The notes: generated from the letters alone by a model not told the origin. DNA of 64,000 bases from Prostheceraeus crozeri (GCA_907163375.1 CAJQUW010013656.1:1-64000), one strand, 5' to 3'. Shown: positions 43,341 through 52,807, counted from the stretch's first letter. Program-made: numbers and translations.

Positions 43341-44891
43341 TCACTTTGTTTTCCGAAACACTAACGTTATGAGGGATTTAGTATCTTTCACATGGATGCA
43401 CTCTTGTAAACCATTGGTAATTTTGATAGCAATAGAGGGTATAGTTTGTTTGACGACGGGATGATAGAAAATAGATTCAAACATCTTCTCGACTATTCCA
43501 TATGAAGCGTCTTTATCATGAATGAAATCACGTAAAATGTATTCTTTTTTCTCACCAACAGAAATAGGTAGAATCAAATCACTTTGAATGTAAAGGTGCT
43601 GTTCATGTTTATCAAGTGTCATTGGTGTTTCTATACCAATCGTATGCGCAGCAGCAAACACAGTTTGTAGCATTGAAAAACCAAAGAGTTTTTTCAAATT
43701 TTTACTCAATTGACATTGAATGTCATCACCCAGTCTCAGAACAACGCGTTGATTTTCAATTGAAAACGAAATGTGGTGTGTCTTTACATCATATTTACTT
43801 TTCATCACATGCTTCAACTTCTGTTGTATATAAGGATTTACTACATGAATGAAGCTTTCAACTGTATGATATAGACGCGGCATTATATTGATAGCAACTT
43901 TAGATTCTTCATAAGACTGGTAAATTTTCTTGATGCGATCGCCATAGATGTCCACCCACCATTCATCATTAACTGAATCAGCTTTAGTGTGATATTCATG
44001 AGAAGCATATACCACACCGCTTCCAATAATAGGTGTATAATGTCTTACAAAATGACGCAAGGTTGGAGAGAAATAAACTGTAAGTTTGTCATTATATTTC
44101 TGAATAACCAACTTATTTTTGTCCGCCATAATTTTCTCTCCATACTTCTTACCCACAGTCTCATTCCATCGTTTTACTAACTCAATAAGTGATAAAGGTT
44201 GAACACCACGCTTTTTCAAAATGATGCGTTCTTCGCATTCTACAACATCTTCATCAAATATTTTAAATCTATAATGAAATTTGTTGATTCGATTTGAATA
44301 AACTTTTCTAACATTTGCAGTAGCAATTGACGTTAGATGTAGTCCATGACCAAAACCGAGATGCGGATAGAATTCACTATCCAACCTCAGCGTAAGACCT
44401 TTAGTAAAAGAATGAAAGCGGAGGAACTGTCTCCCACTCCAATGATAGATAGTAAACTCATAAGCTTTCTGATTTTTATTCTTCATGATGGAAGTATTAC
44501 CACTGTTGAATGCCTTAATAATTTTCTCATTCCCAAATGGCTCATAAGAATCTGATTTTATCTGAATCCATTCATAGTTCCACTTTCCATCTGATGTTAA
44601 ATTGTATGGGAACTGAAATGCATTATTCATCGTTATTCCATCATGGGTGCGAGGAGTCAATATCATTTCTTCCAAATCATTCACATTCTGAATATTGCTA
44701 TCATAGCAAATACTAGAAACGCCAACCTCCCATTCACCTTCTAAATGCAGTGGGCGATTTAATTCTACTCGATAGTCTGATGGTTTATTTTTGGGAAATT
44801 TATTCATAGAAGCATTACTGGGCAAGTAGATTAGAAACGAGTCCTTATTTTCACTTTCCATATTATTCACATTGGAAAAATATATTAGCAT
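43341..44891 (-). CDS. Large attachment/penton-like structural protein 1
   Basis: About 506-516 residues; Met-11 at 44861 is the likelier start, because a TTTGCAT motif touches the first ATG. The N-terminus has IYLPSNASMNKFPKN, then a WEVGVSSICYDS block, the pattern used by structural proteins of Polinton-like elements. Further in are RLDSEFYPHLGFG and LSKNLKKLFGFS, so a module seems to occur twice. The C-terminal PSIAIKITNGLQE strand pattern resembles the 262-aa protein at 62167. It lies next to a diverged paralogue. A role as penton, fibre or other minor capsid protein is inferred. Confidence 0.7.
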   Translation of the reverse strand: MLIYFSNVNNMESENKDSFLIYLPSNASMNKFPKNKPSDYRVELNRPLHLEGEWEVGVSSICYDSNIQNVNDLEEMILTPRTHDGITMNNAFQFPYNLTSDGKWNYEWIQIKSDSYEPFGNEKIIKAFNSGNTSIMKNKNQKAYEFTIYHWSGRQFLRFHSFTKGLTLRLDSEFYPHLGFGHGLHLTSIATANVRKVYSNRINKFHYRFKIFDEDVVECEERIILKKRGVQPLSLIELVKRWNETVGKKYGEKIMADKNKLVIQKYNDKLTVYFSPTLRHFVRHYTPIIGSGVVYASHEYHTKADSVNDEWWVDIYGDRIKKIYQSYEESKVAINIMPRLYHTVESFIHVVNPYIQQKLKHVMKSKYDVKTHHISFSIENQRVVLRLGDDIQCQLSKNLKKLFGFSMLQTVFAAAHTIGIETPMTLDKHEQHLYIQSDLILPISVGEKKEYILRDFIHDKDASYGIVEKMFESIFYHPVVKQTIPSIAIKITNGLQECIHVKDTKSLITLVFRKTK

Positions 44892-44900
44892 ACGTTTGCA

Positions 44901-46298
44901 TTAACTCTTCATTCGGAAATGGAGTGTGATACTTGTCACAGCATCTTTATGAAAAGGAATCAACGCACCAGCATCGTCATAAATGGCAATATCAATTTGT
45001 GGGATGTAGTTTGATTTCAGCTTTGTATAATGCACTTTCTTGAAAGTATGCTCAGATAAAATACTGCAGCTCTTTGGCTGGTATGGTATCATTGCTAGCA
45101 ATGGAGCTTCAACATCTCCCACACGTACATCTTCACCAATATTGGAATATATCTGAAAATAGTTAATACGACGCGATAGCGACATGTCTGCGCTAGCTTT
45201 GGTTACAGTACCACTTTTAAAGATATTTTGGTCAAAACCCAAAATGTCCATTAGAGTTTTATCCATAATTAGTTCAATACGTTTTCCACTTATAGTGAGA
45301 GACAAAGTACCTTCTTTTTCAGAAAATGAAATATGTTGGTCATTAATCACTTCATTTAAATAATCTACAACCAATTTAACTGAAGTAATGATGCGAGGCA
45401 TCAGCACTCTTGTTTCATGTAAGATACCACCGAAAGGCTCTACACACTTTCTGTATAAAGATACGCTCCATTCTGTATCAAATTGATTTGACCTTTCACA
45501 TGGTAAATGTTGCATATTAAATTTTCCATGAACAGCTGCAGAATGATGTCGCAAGAACTGATGAAAATCTTTTGAACAAATTAATACTAGATCATCATCA
45601 TTTAATTTACTTATTGCAATATGATTAGATGATTTAATATAAGTCAATGTTGCCACTTGTTTACCATCAACTCGAAGGAGATAATTAAATTTCTTCAATA
45701 ATGTTTCAGGAGTCATGTTTGTCTTTCTTGGCTTAATCACAATCTTCTTCACCAACGTCTTCTCATTTTTTGGAATAAGATCTACATAATAAGCTTCCTC
45801 TCGATATATTAACTGTTTATGAGCACTTATGTGGTAATTAACGTTAAAATTATCATAGCTTGTCAAGGCGCTAGCGAGGTAACCTAAATCATTTCTTAAA
45901 CTTGGACTTAAACCAACAATCCAATCTTTCTCAACTACATGATGTATATAAGTATAATCATCATTGTGTGGAGTAAATTGGGCAATATGTTTACACGCTT
46001 TATTCAAGAAATCATATATAAACTTTTTACATGATAAGAGATCTTTCTTTGGCCACTGTGGAATGTATACTCGGCAGCCCTTTTCACATTGGTAAGCAGC
46101 TGTACGTCTCATATTAATAGTCATCACCTCATGATCAAAAGTATAGACACAGTTGCTATAAACAAGTTGAGTGACACCCACTTCCCAATTCCGATTTAGC
46201 TGTTGTGCATGATCAATGGGAGTAGAAAAGAGTGCGGCTCGATTACTAGTAAATCTCTTTGTAGCCGCATTGCTAAGCAAAATATGATAAAACGACAT
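44901..46298 (-). CDS. Large attachment/penton-like structural protein 2
   Basis: 465 residues from the ATG at 46298. It shares with the downstream gene the N-terminal pattern (HILLSNAATKRFTSN, NWEVGVTQLVYS), the DKTLMDILGFDQ box and a C-terminal QIDIAIYDDAGALIPF strand block, so the two are diverged tandem paralogues. It is transcribed from a 35-bp divergent intergenic region shared with the small plus-strand genes. Structural function inferred from the family pattern. Confidence 0.7.
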   Translation of the reverse strand: MSFYHILLSNAATKRFTSNRAALFSTPIDHAQQLNRNWEVGVTQLVYSNCVYTFDHEVMTINMRRTAAYQCEKGCRVYIPQWPKKDLLSCKKFIYDFLNKACKHIAQFTPHNDDYTYIHHVVEKDWIVGLSPSLRNDLGYLASALTSYDNFNVNYHISAHKQLIYREEAYYVDLIPKNEKTLVKKIVIKPRKTNMTPETLLKKFNYLLRVDGKQVATLTYIKSSNHIAISKLNDDDLVLICSKDFHQFLRHHSAAVHGKFNMQHLPCERSNQFDTEWSVSLYRKCVEPFGGILHETRVLMPRIITSVKLVVDYLNEVINDQHISFSEKEGTLSLTISGKRIELIMDKTLMDILGFDQNIFKSGTVTKASADMSLSRRINYFQIYSNIGEDVRVGDVEAPLLAMIPYQPKSCSILSEHTFKKVHYTKLKSNYIPQIDIAIYDDAGALIPFHKDAVTSITLHFRMKS

Positions 46299-46333
46299 TT
46301 TTATATTGCTAATCTGCAACTTTGCATAACATC
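46299..46333. promoter_or_regulatory. Divergent promoter with ATGCAAA motif
   Basis: Only 35 bp separate two divergent start codons. It contains TTTGCAT (46321-46327) flanked by GCAAC, i.e. ATGCAAAGTTGC on the minus strand. The same ATGCAAAGTTG occurs at 49831-49841 before the basic-protein gene. Confidence 0.45.
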
Positions 46334-46690
46334 ATGAAGACTTGGATTTTGGACTCTCTACAATATATCAGAGTTGATCGTGATGGAAACGTACATTTCA
46401 AAAATTCTCATGGTCATACATCAAGAGGAATTACATTAACATGGCGACAATTTGTCAACCTCAATGATATCATGAGGGATTTGGAATATTTTGAAACATT
46501 AAGATTCATCTCCCTGGGTGATCAAGTTTGGCTTCAACATTACAGAAATGAAATTCAAATCTACCATTCTCATTCCGCAAACTGTTTCTCATTTCGCAAA
46601 TACAATTGGGAGAAGTATAGAAGATACATACATCGCTCCATCATGACATTTATTCGTCGTGAGTTCATCGCCCTACTATGCAAATCTTAA
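46334..46690 (+). CDS. Small protein, possible PC4-like paralogue 1
   Basis: 118 residues from the ATG at 46334. The stretch VHFKNSHGH followed by GITLTWRQFVNLNDIMRDL has the order of a PC4/Sub1 single-strand DNA-binding domain (charged strand, GISL-type strand, then an amphipathic helix beginning with a Trp/Phe-containing turn). The next gene is a clear paralogue. A transcription-related role is supported by the TBP-like gene that follows. The PC4 match is pattern-level only. Confidence 0.45.
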   Translation: MKTWILDSLQYIRVDRDGNVHFKNSHGHTSRGITLTWRQFVNLNDIMRDLEYFETLRFISLGDQVWLQHYRNEIQIYHSHSANCFSFRKYNWEKYRRYIHRSIMTFIRREFIALLCKS

Positions 46691-46712
46691 TCAGACATGA
46701 CTATCACGCACC

Positions 46713-47363
46713 ATGAGTTGGAAATTAGATTCCCTACAACGTATTGAAACGGATCATGATCGAAACGTCTATTTCAAAGATTCAACTGGAAATGTGAGAA
46801 GAGAGTTTGCTTTATCTTATCGCCATTTTCAATCTCTACATCATATCATGAAGGATTTAAAATACTTCTATATGAAAAGACATTCACGTATTGGAAATCG
46901 CATCTGGCTGCGCGTCAACAATCGGCGAATTCAACTCTATCATTCCCAACTTCATACTAACTTCACATTTCATCAAGGTAGTTGGGAAAAGTATAAAAGG
47001 AAGGTACATCGCTCAATTTACTCATTCTTTCATCATGAAGCGCCATCGCTACACCATCGTCAACATTCTCCGTCGCTTCAGACTCTACACCAAAATCGAT
47101 CTCACAACATTACACCAACAGCTTCCAAACAGCAAGTATTACCCGGGTCGTCCTCAAATGTTAGTGGTGAAGATGAACAATTCACGGAATCTTCAACTCT
47201 TCCCAAATGGGACTGTACAGATTCTCGGCGCCCTTTCTCATTCATCGGCGCAGTCAATGCGCTTAGAGCTACAAAGACTACTACGTCGGATATGGAAGAG
47301 GGAGAGGTGTGTGATGTCGAATCTGACTGTGGACAATATGGTGATCTCTACTCAATTGAGTGA
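46713..47363 (+). CDS. Small protein, possible PC4-like paralogue 2
   Basis: The first about 110 residues align with the preceding gene (LDSLQRIETDHDRNVYFKDS, FALSYRHFQSLHHIMKDL, KYKRKVHRSIYSF). The last about 105 residues are low in complexity (His, Ser, Thr) and overlap the TBP-like gene in another frame, so they may be a chance extension or a true dual-coding segment. An ATGCAAAT motif at 46678 lies 35 nt before the start. Function as for the paralogue. Confidence 0.5.
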   Translation: MSWKLDSLQRIETDHDRNVYFKDSTGNVRREFALSYRHFQSLHHIMKDLKYFYMKRHSRIGNRIWLRVNNRRIQLYHSQLHTNFTFHQGSWEKYKRKVHRSIYSFFHHEAPSLHHRQHSPSLQTLHQNRSHNITPTASKQQVLPGSSSNVSGEDEQFTESSTLPKWDCTDSRRPFSFIGAVNALRATKTTTSDMEEGEVCDVESDCGQYGDLYSIE

Positions 47364-47580
47364 CAGTCTATCATTTTTGAAGATTCGTACCAGCAGTTAC
47401 AGTTTGTGTTATGAACCCGAACTTTTTCCTGCAGCTCTCATTAGTTGTTGGTTACCTGTGCATGTGGCAATCTTTCATAATAGTAAAGTGATCATTACTG
47501 GACTAAAATCTCATGTACAAGCAAATATGATCCTAGACTATCTCATTGAGTATGTACGTACCCAGCGGATTGTAAAATAA
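47035..47580 (+). CDS. TATA-binding-protein-like factor
   Basis: 181 residues, the size of a TBP core. The second half carries YEPELFPAALIS followed by AIFHNSKVIITGLKSHVQAN, matching the TBP stirrup-region order YEPELFPGLIYR then FVSGKVVLTGAK. The first half has a matching but weaker repeat, SKYYPGRPQMLVVKM then NLQLFPNGTVQILGALS, giving the two-fold TBP saddle. The chosen start (47035) is the first ATG that leaves a complete core. It lies inside the 3' part of the preceding frame. A virus-like element with its own TBP could direct its late promoters. Residues contacting TATA DNA are not all conserved. Confidence 0.72.
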   Translation: MKRHRYTIVNILRRFRLYTKIDLTTLHQQLPNSKYYPGRPQMLVVKMNNSRNLQLFPNGTVQILGALSHSSAQSMRLELQRLLRRIWKRERCVMSNLTVDNMVISTQLSDSLSFLKIRTSSYSLCYEPELFPAALISCWLPVHVAIFHNSKVIITGLKSHVQANMILDYLIEYVRTQRIVK

Positions 47581-47606
47581 AAAACAATTTTTCCAACATG
47601 ATGTTT

Positions 47607-48068
47607 TTATTTCAAATCATGATAGAACTTACAAATCATTTTTTCATTAGAGGATGGATTACATGAAAAGTTTTGAATAACAGATGCAAATCGAGATACA
47701 TGTAAACGTCTTAAGATGAAGTACAGTACAAAAGCACCACACGTTGATGAAAGTGGATGTTGTAGTATGCGTTCATTTCGCTGATATTGACGCGTATGTT
47801 TTCTCAACCACTGCTGTGTTGGTATATTTGGAGGTTGAGCAAGAGAGTCAAATAGTTCACCACGTCGGTCTTCTCCAATAAAGATCGCTTTCCAATGCTC
47901 ACCGCCTAAATTCTGCGAATGAGTGTTTATTACAATAAAGATGGGATAGTGATTTACTGCAGGTGGTAAAGTATCGAGTGAATAGACATTATCGAAAGCT
48001 TTCAACGTCGCTTCGTCTGCATTACGCTGCACTTTAGTCTTAATATCGTCAGCAGTCAACCAACTCAT
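47607..48068 (-). CDS. PRO: Adenain-like cysteine protease
   Basis: 153 residues. The catalytic set of adenovirus-type proteases is visible: GEHWKAIFI (His), ELFDSLAQPP (acidic residue) and STCGAFVLYFILRRL (Cys). Such proteases mature capsid proteins during assembly. The start codon overlaps the capsid gene stop as TAATG, so the two are co-arranged. It looks whole. Confidence 0.9.
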   Translation of the reverse strand: MSWLTADDIKTKVQRNADEATLKAFDNVYSLDTLPPAVNHYPIFIVINTHSQNLGGEHWKAIFIGEDRRGELFDSLAQPPNIPTQQWLRKHTRQYQRNERILQHPLSSTCGAFVLYFILRRLHVSRFASVIQNFSCNPSSNEKMICKFYHDLK

Positions 48069-49345
48069 TAACGATTATACTGAAGAATCACGTCACGATA
48101 CTTTGTAATTTCAATATTTGAATCGAAGACTGCATAAATTAATACATTGATCGTCTCAGGTAGTGTTCTTTTGAACGTTAAATCCAAACGAATATTATGA
48201 GGCACGTTCGCTTGACGATAGGGTGCACTAATATCGCTGTCAGCAGTCAAATCAAATGCATAAATAGTATATCCACTCTTAAACTCTTTCATAGTCAGTC
48301 CGTTGGTGTCATCCGTATTGTAAAAGCCAAAAACATCCATAAAATCAACATAACTGCGCATAAATTGATCTGAAGCAAAATCTGGTTTGTAGGGTGGACC
48401 AGGATGACTCACACCATTTACACGTAAAGCAATTTCACTTAACTGATTGTGTTTAAAATTGAAAGGATTCTTCTTTATATTACCATTAAATGCATCATTT
48501 TCAACCATTGCCACCATGAGGAGCTTCGGTGCTTCCGATGGAAAGAGGCCATCTTTCATGAAACTCTTTTGATCTTTCGGAATTGTAAAGGTGAGAAGCT
48601 TTGTATGCTGAATGGGGTAAATGGCATTTTGGCGGTTAAGGCCTTCAGCATGCCCTCTAATGACACTTGGATTCGGTACTACTCGACGAATGTAAAGTGC
48701 AATATCTTCCACATGAATTCTAAAATTGTCAACTTTAGCAAATGCATTCAGCGCAAATTCAGGCTTATTCAATGTCAGCTTGAGTCGCATGCTGGTATTA
48801 CACAGTAAAAACTTTGACTGTCTAAAGAAGTCTAAATTCAGCGGACCATATAGCTGACATACTCTACTATCTTTAATCATAGCAGATCGCTTTACAAAGC
48901 CACTGTTTGTTTCAACATCAAATTTTCCTGCTTCATCTCTGTACCATCCCATGGCTTCCATATGACTTTTTTGTGCTGCTGGATGAAACTGTGATACATG
49001 ATTGAAATATGATTTATAGGGATAATCGCTTTGACCACCTTCCACTTGCTGCTCTCCAATCGTTAGAGAAACATCACGAAGTAATGTAGTCAATGGTAAA
49101 TTGTTCAGTCCAACTTTATGTGCATCGTCAATAGCAGTTCCATCTGCTTGCTGAATTCTAAACCTCAAATCAAGCATCGCATAACTCAAATCTATGTAGT
49201 CATCACTACCACCAGGAATAACAAATTCAATGGGGCCAGCATTCTCAGCTGTTCGAGGATGATAATCTACAATACTTGAACTAAGAATATCTGTCTGTAT
49301 GGCTTGTTGATCGAACAAACAAAAACCGGAAGTTTTACACTCCAT
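48068..49345 (-). CDS. MCP: Major capsid protein (double jelly roll)
   Basis: 425 residues. The N-terminal IEFVIPGGSDDYIDLSYAML block, the LLRDVSLTIGEQQVEGG strand pair, the YPYKSYFNHV helix and the C-terminal RLDLTFKRTLPETINVLIYA pattern are those of Polinton major capsid proteins (the family known from nematode F54H12.2-like sequences). Forms the hexon-type trimers of an icosahedral shell. Gene order protease-MCP-core protein is the usual morphogenetic cluster. It looks whole. Confidence 0.92.
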   Translation of the reverse strand: MECKTSGFCLFDQQAIQTDILSSSIVDYHPRTAENAGPIEFVIPGGSDDYIDLSYAMLDLRFRIQQADGTAIDDAHKVGLNNLPLTTLLRDVSLTIGEQQVEGGQSDYPYKSYFNHVSQFHPAAQKSHMEAMGWYRDEAGKFDVETNSGFVKRSAMIKDSRVCQLYGPLNLDFFRQSKFLLCNTSMRLKLTLNKPEFALNAFAKVDNFRIHVEDIALYIRRVVPNPSVIRGHAEGLNRQNAIYPIQHTKLLTFTIPKDQKSFMKDGLFPSEAPKLLMVAMVENDAFNGNIKKNPFNFKHNQLSEIALRVNGVSHPGPPYKPDFASDQFMRSYVDFMDVFGFYNTDDTNGLTMKEFKSGYTIYAFDLTADSDISAPYRQANVPHNIRLDLTFKRTLPETINVLIYAVFDSNIEITKYRDVILQYNR

Positions 49346-49347
49346 GA

Positions 49348-49803
49348 TTAGAAGTTATAGCAGCGTCGTCGTTTAGCGCCTGATGAATGATTAGAGCCTC
49401 TGCGACGTTTGCGTGAATGCCTTTTGACTGAAGATCGCACCTTACCAGCTCCGCGATGTTTCCTCCTTCCTTTATTCATTCGTTTAGGTGATTTCTTTCC
49501 TTGAGTAACACCAGCAATGGTCTGCTTCAATGTTTTTAAACCGCGTTCCTTCCCACGATTCAACAAACTGCTCTTAAAACTTCTACCTCTGGAAAGATCA
49601 CTAGCAACATCACCAGCAAAGCCAACGGCATTACTTAAAACATTTCGTTTTAAAGATCTACCGACATTGGATATGAGAGGTGCTACAACAGATTTCAGTG
49701 CACCAAGTATGCTACCTCCACGTTGGCGGCGAGCACCGATGTAAATTTGTCCTCCGCCACTTACATAGGAGGGTCGTGAATAAAATGAGGCAGTTGGATT
49801 CAT
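49348..49803 (-). CDS. Basic core/minor capsid protein
   Basis: 151 residues, very rich in Arg, Lys, Gly and Ser. The middle part GGSILGALKSVVAPLISN forms an amphipathic helix like adenovirus pVI/pX-type proteins. The C-terminal third (SVKRHSRKRRRGSNHSS) is nearly all basic and may carry nuclear localisation and DNA-condensing functions. An ATGCAAAGTTG motif lies 28-38 nt upstream. Confidence 0.7.
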   Translation of the reverse strand: MNPTASFYSRPSYVSGGGQIYIGARRQRGGSILGALKSVVAPLISNVGRSLKRNVLSNAVGFAGDVASDLSRGRSFKSSLLNRGKERGLKTLKQTIAGVTQGKKSPKRMNKGRRKHRGAGKVRSSVKRHSRKRRRGSNHSSGAKRRRCYNF

Positions 49804-49844
49804 AGCTCAAACCCTAAACATTGTTAGTTACAACTTTGCATGAA

Positions 49845-50933
49845 TCACTGTCGATCACTTAGATGAAAGATGTCGGCACGACGCATCCAAGAGTTCATAC
49901 TTGAAGGATAACCAGTCCATTTAACAAGACACCATTCTTCACCTTGCCGTTTTTTACATCGAATGATTTTCTCTACCAAATATGTTTCACTTTCAGTGAC
50001 TACCTCAATCTCATCGCGGTAAAAGCTACCCTCAATTTCTTCATTATCGTAATCTTTCAACTTGTAGGTGGTCGGAGAGTCTTTTTGATTAATCCTTGAT
50101 ACTGTAAATACCTCCTCTGTCCAATTCGGAAGGTACCCTTTAGCAAAAACACTTTTCACTTTTGAGATACGAACTTTATCGCCAATTTTCACATCACTTT
50201 TCACATGAGTGCGTTTACGTTGGAATGATTCGCGCACTTTATCTACATTGTCAGCATTTACATCTACTGGTCTGAGTCCAATAGAACGATGGATAGAGTG
50301 ATTGTAGGCATGGAGTGTATCTTGTAGAACCTTTGTCCAATTTTGTGTCAAGTTGGCAGTAAAATGTCGCCACAAGCGATTTTTTAATGTGCGATTAAAA
50401 CGTTCAACGAGTGCAGCTTTATAAGCGCTCTTTACACTAAACAACTCAATGTCATGCCTCTCAAATAATCTTCTCACATGCTGATTTTCAAACTCTTTTC
50501 CTTGATCACTCTGAATTCTTTTTGGAATGCGACCTTCTCGAAAAATTGTTTGGAATGCTTTTGCTACTCCTTTCCCTTCTTTAGTTTTTAAAGGTTGAGC
50601 CCACGCATAACGCGAGAAAATATCAATGACGGTTAAAATAAAATTATTGCCCGAGTTATGTTTTGAAATGGAGGCAACATCGCACAAATCTGCTTGCCAC
50701 TGTTCATCGATGTCATGAACAATATAATGGCGGGTGCGGTACTTCTTTTTCGCTTGTTTGTGGAGTGTATAGGTAGCCTGACCCTTTCACCATCGTTTCA
50801 CTTGTGATTGTGGAAGACCACTCGCTTTTGATAATTTCTTGATAGATGCAAATCCTGCCGGATGTTTTACATCATAATAGATTGACTTCAAACGTTCAGT
50901 CGATGACGGCTGACTCTTTTTCCTCCTTCTCAT
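49845..50933 (-). pseudogene. INT: RVE-family integrase with C-terminal chromodomain
   Basis: Inserts element DNA into the host genome. The N-terminal zone has the KHPAGFASIKKLSKASGLPQ motif shared by Polinton integrases. The core has DDE-type landmarks ILTVIDIFSRYAW, RIQSDQGKEF and ALVERFNRTLKNR. An SH3-like region is followed by a chromodomain (YLVEKIIR, CLVKWTGYPSSMNSW) expected to read histone marks at the target. The gene looks broken, about once; it is the only core gene of this Polinton that does. Confidence 0.85.
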
Positions 50934-51111
50934 CTTTTTTCTTTCTTGCCTTTCTACATTTACAACAACTGCAGCATTTAGCTTTAGCGGTTTTGCGATC
51001 GTGTTCACATTGCTTAGGGGTTTCATTATGATAGCTGGCGCAGCAAGTGCAAGTGACAACGACATTCACCTCTGGCGGCTCATTACATGGCAAGCAACAC
51101 ATCTGCTTCAT
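50896..51111 (-). CDS. Small Cys-rich zinc-binding-like protein
   Basis: 71 residues with 14 Cys in clusters (MCCLPC, CTCCASYH, CCSCCKCRK) and a Lys/Glu-rich tail. It starts 1 nt after the stop of the upstream gene and overlaps the integrase N-terminal zone in another frame. It may bind several zinc ions. Not recognised. Confidence 0.5.
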   Translation of the reverse strand: MKQMCCLPCNEPPEVNVVVTCTCCASYHNETPKQCEHDRKTAKAKCCSCCKCRKARKKKDEKEEKESAVID

Positions 51112-51112
51112 A

Positions 51113-51805
51113 TTAATAGTCTGAGAACATGTATTTCCTAGGAGGAGCTGTTTTACGTTTTCCTTTTACCAGTTTTAGTGGCGATGTAGATCTACGTCGA
51201 GTTCTTCCTCTTGTTTGCTTAGTGAGTGTGGGAGGGGATGTAGCAGGTGACGTCTTAAACCAATTTGTTGGCATTTTCATCGCCTGAAGCATTGGAGTAG
51301 TAGCCACTGTTGAATCAAGTTCTTTCAATGTCTCATTATTTAAAGCAAATTTTGGCACATTATGCTTTTTCAATAGTTTAAGAAAGTATGACCAACCAGG
51401 TGGAACATAGCCCTGACGGCGCTTTCTACGTGTCGCATACTGAATCAAGTCTTCATAACGTGAAGCATCAATCACTTTATTTTCATCTGTAATGATTTCT
51501 CCTCTATCATTTACATTGAGATGGGGTTCAATACTGTTGAAAAGAGATATGGCATGTGCGCGAGATGCTAAAGGTGTAGCAGTCGATACAGAGTCACGCA
51601 TCTTATTCTTCAAGTTTTTCAATTGCTCAACAGTTTCCGATTGTAATAATACAGCACGATGTGGATCTTTGATGTGAACATTTTGCTGATAATCTATTTC
51701 TTTCCTATACATTTGATTTGCAAGAGGTTGCTTTACTTGCTGCATGGCAGTCAATTGTACATATTCATCCTGAGGAATAACAATCATGCCAGAATAAGAA
51801 CTCAT
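51113..51805 (-). CDS. Conserved Polinton protein of unknown role
   Basis: 230 residues. The middle has SRAHAISLFNSIE, NDRGEIITDENKVIDASRYE, DLIQYATRRKRR and GWSYFLKLLKKHNVP. This pattern recurs in Polinton-like elements (I recall it as a common uncharacterised family); the second element here has a relative at 61285-62087 with DPQELLNRL-type text. The C-terminus is basic. It overlaps the ATPase gene by ATGA. A minor capsid or scaffold role is likely but inferred. Confidence 0.6.
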   Translation of the reverse strand: MSSYSGMIVIPQDEYVQLTAMQQVKQPLANQMYRKEIDYQQNVHIKDPHRAVLLQSETVEQLKNLKNKMRDSVSTATPLASRAHAISLFNSIEPHLNVNDRGEIITDENKVIDASRYEDLIQYATRRKRRQGYVPPGWSYFLKLLKKHNVPKFALNNETLKELDSTVATTPMLQAMKMPTNWFKTSPATSPPTLTKQTRGRTRRRSTSPLKLVKGKRKTAPPRKYMFSDY

Positions 51806-52467
51806 AGTTTGTAGATAATCATGGGAGTTTTCAAAATATCACTTCGAAATCTAAATTCTTCCGGACACTCTTGCGTAAAGTCAATGAATAAGTAACCGTA
51901 TGGTTTTTCAGTAGCTGCTTGAAAAATTTCAATTAAGGCTTTTGATCCTCTGGGTGCAACTTGTCGCGCTAAAATTTCAAATTGACTTTTATCTCGCGGA
52001 TTCTTGAAAATAGCATAATAGTGTGTATTCAGGTTTCGTGTACGAGCTTCTTTTCCATCAGGAAACAAATTTTGTGTAATATAGATGATAAAACACCTTT
52101 TATGGTGTGCTGCGCGAGTTAACATATCTGTAACATCTTTTGAATTCTTACTTTCTTTTAATAAATCATCCAATACAACAACATCATTAGACTGAAGTTT
52201 ATCCACTGGAATAATTCCTTCATGTCGAATAAAGTTGCGACTTTGCAATTCCTGAAACAGCGACGGTTGATAAATACCATAACACCAAATCACTCGATTG
52301 ATAGGTTCCTTAAACAACTCCCTTCTTTTATCCAATAAATTCAGCGTGAAAACAGTTTTACCTGCATGAGATGGACCTGATACAGTCAGAACTTTATCGC
52401 ATTGAAGTCTGAAATCCATTTTATTACTTTGAGACTCAACATTTGCATAATTAACGCTTAGAGCCAA
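51802..52467 (-). CDS. ATP: Genome-packaging ATPase (FtsK/HerA, A32-like)
   Basis: 221 residues. Walker A is GPSHAGKT (about residues 31-38) and Walker B is NDVVVLDDLL. A sensor-like ITQN follows at the expected distance (CFIIYITQNLF). This family pumps DNA into preformed capsids. It overlaps both neighbours by a few bases in a compact cluster. It looks whole. Confidence 0.9.
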   Translation of the reverse strand: MALSVNYANVESQSNKMDFRLQCDKVLTVSGPSHAGKTVFTLNLLDKRRELFKEPINRVIWCYGIYQPSLFQELQSRNFIRHEGIIPVDKLQSNDVVVLDDLLKESKNSKDVTDMLTRAAHHKRCFIIYITQNLFPDGKEARTRNLNTHYYAIFKNPRDKSQFEILARQVAPRGSKALIEIFQAATEKPYGYLFIDFTQECPEEFRFRSDILKTPMIIYKL

Positions 52468-52807
52468 AGATATTTCCCAATAGGTTGCCCACGGCAGGAG
52501 CTATCATTGGAAGTATTGCTGAAAGGAAACCGCCCTTTTGTGTTAGAGTTTTCCTCTTTCTTTGAAGGGCGACTTTAGGATTGGAGATGAAACGCAATTT
52601 TGTAGCATATCGCTTAAGTAACTTTCGTTGTTTTGGTGCTAATTTCTTCGTCCTCAACTTTCTCACATGAGAAATAATTTCACAAATGAATTTATCGTTA
52701 GCATGTCGTATAGCATTGTATCGCTGATTTGCTTTCATTCGTCGGAGAGCTTGAATGGCTGAAGAAAACTTTTGACTTTTACGTTTCGTCATTTTACGTT
52801 TCGCCAT
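52451..52807 (-). CDS. Basic pVI/pX-like minor capsid protein
   Basis: 118 residues. Basic N-terminal two thirds (KQRKLLKRYATKLRFISNPK, a pattern common to Polinton elements) and a C-terminal amphipathic segment GGFLSAILPMIAPAVGNLLG. The end may disrupt membranes or bind the capsid interior. An ATGCAAATGTGG motif lies 40 nt upstream. Confidence 0.65.
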   Translation of the reverse strand: MAKRKMTKRKSQKFSSAIQALRRMKANQRYNAIRHANDKFICEIISHVRKLRTKKLAPKQRKLLKRYATKLRFISNPKVALQRKRKTLTQKGGFLSAILPMIAPAVGNLLGNIFGSKR

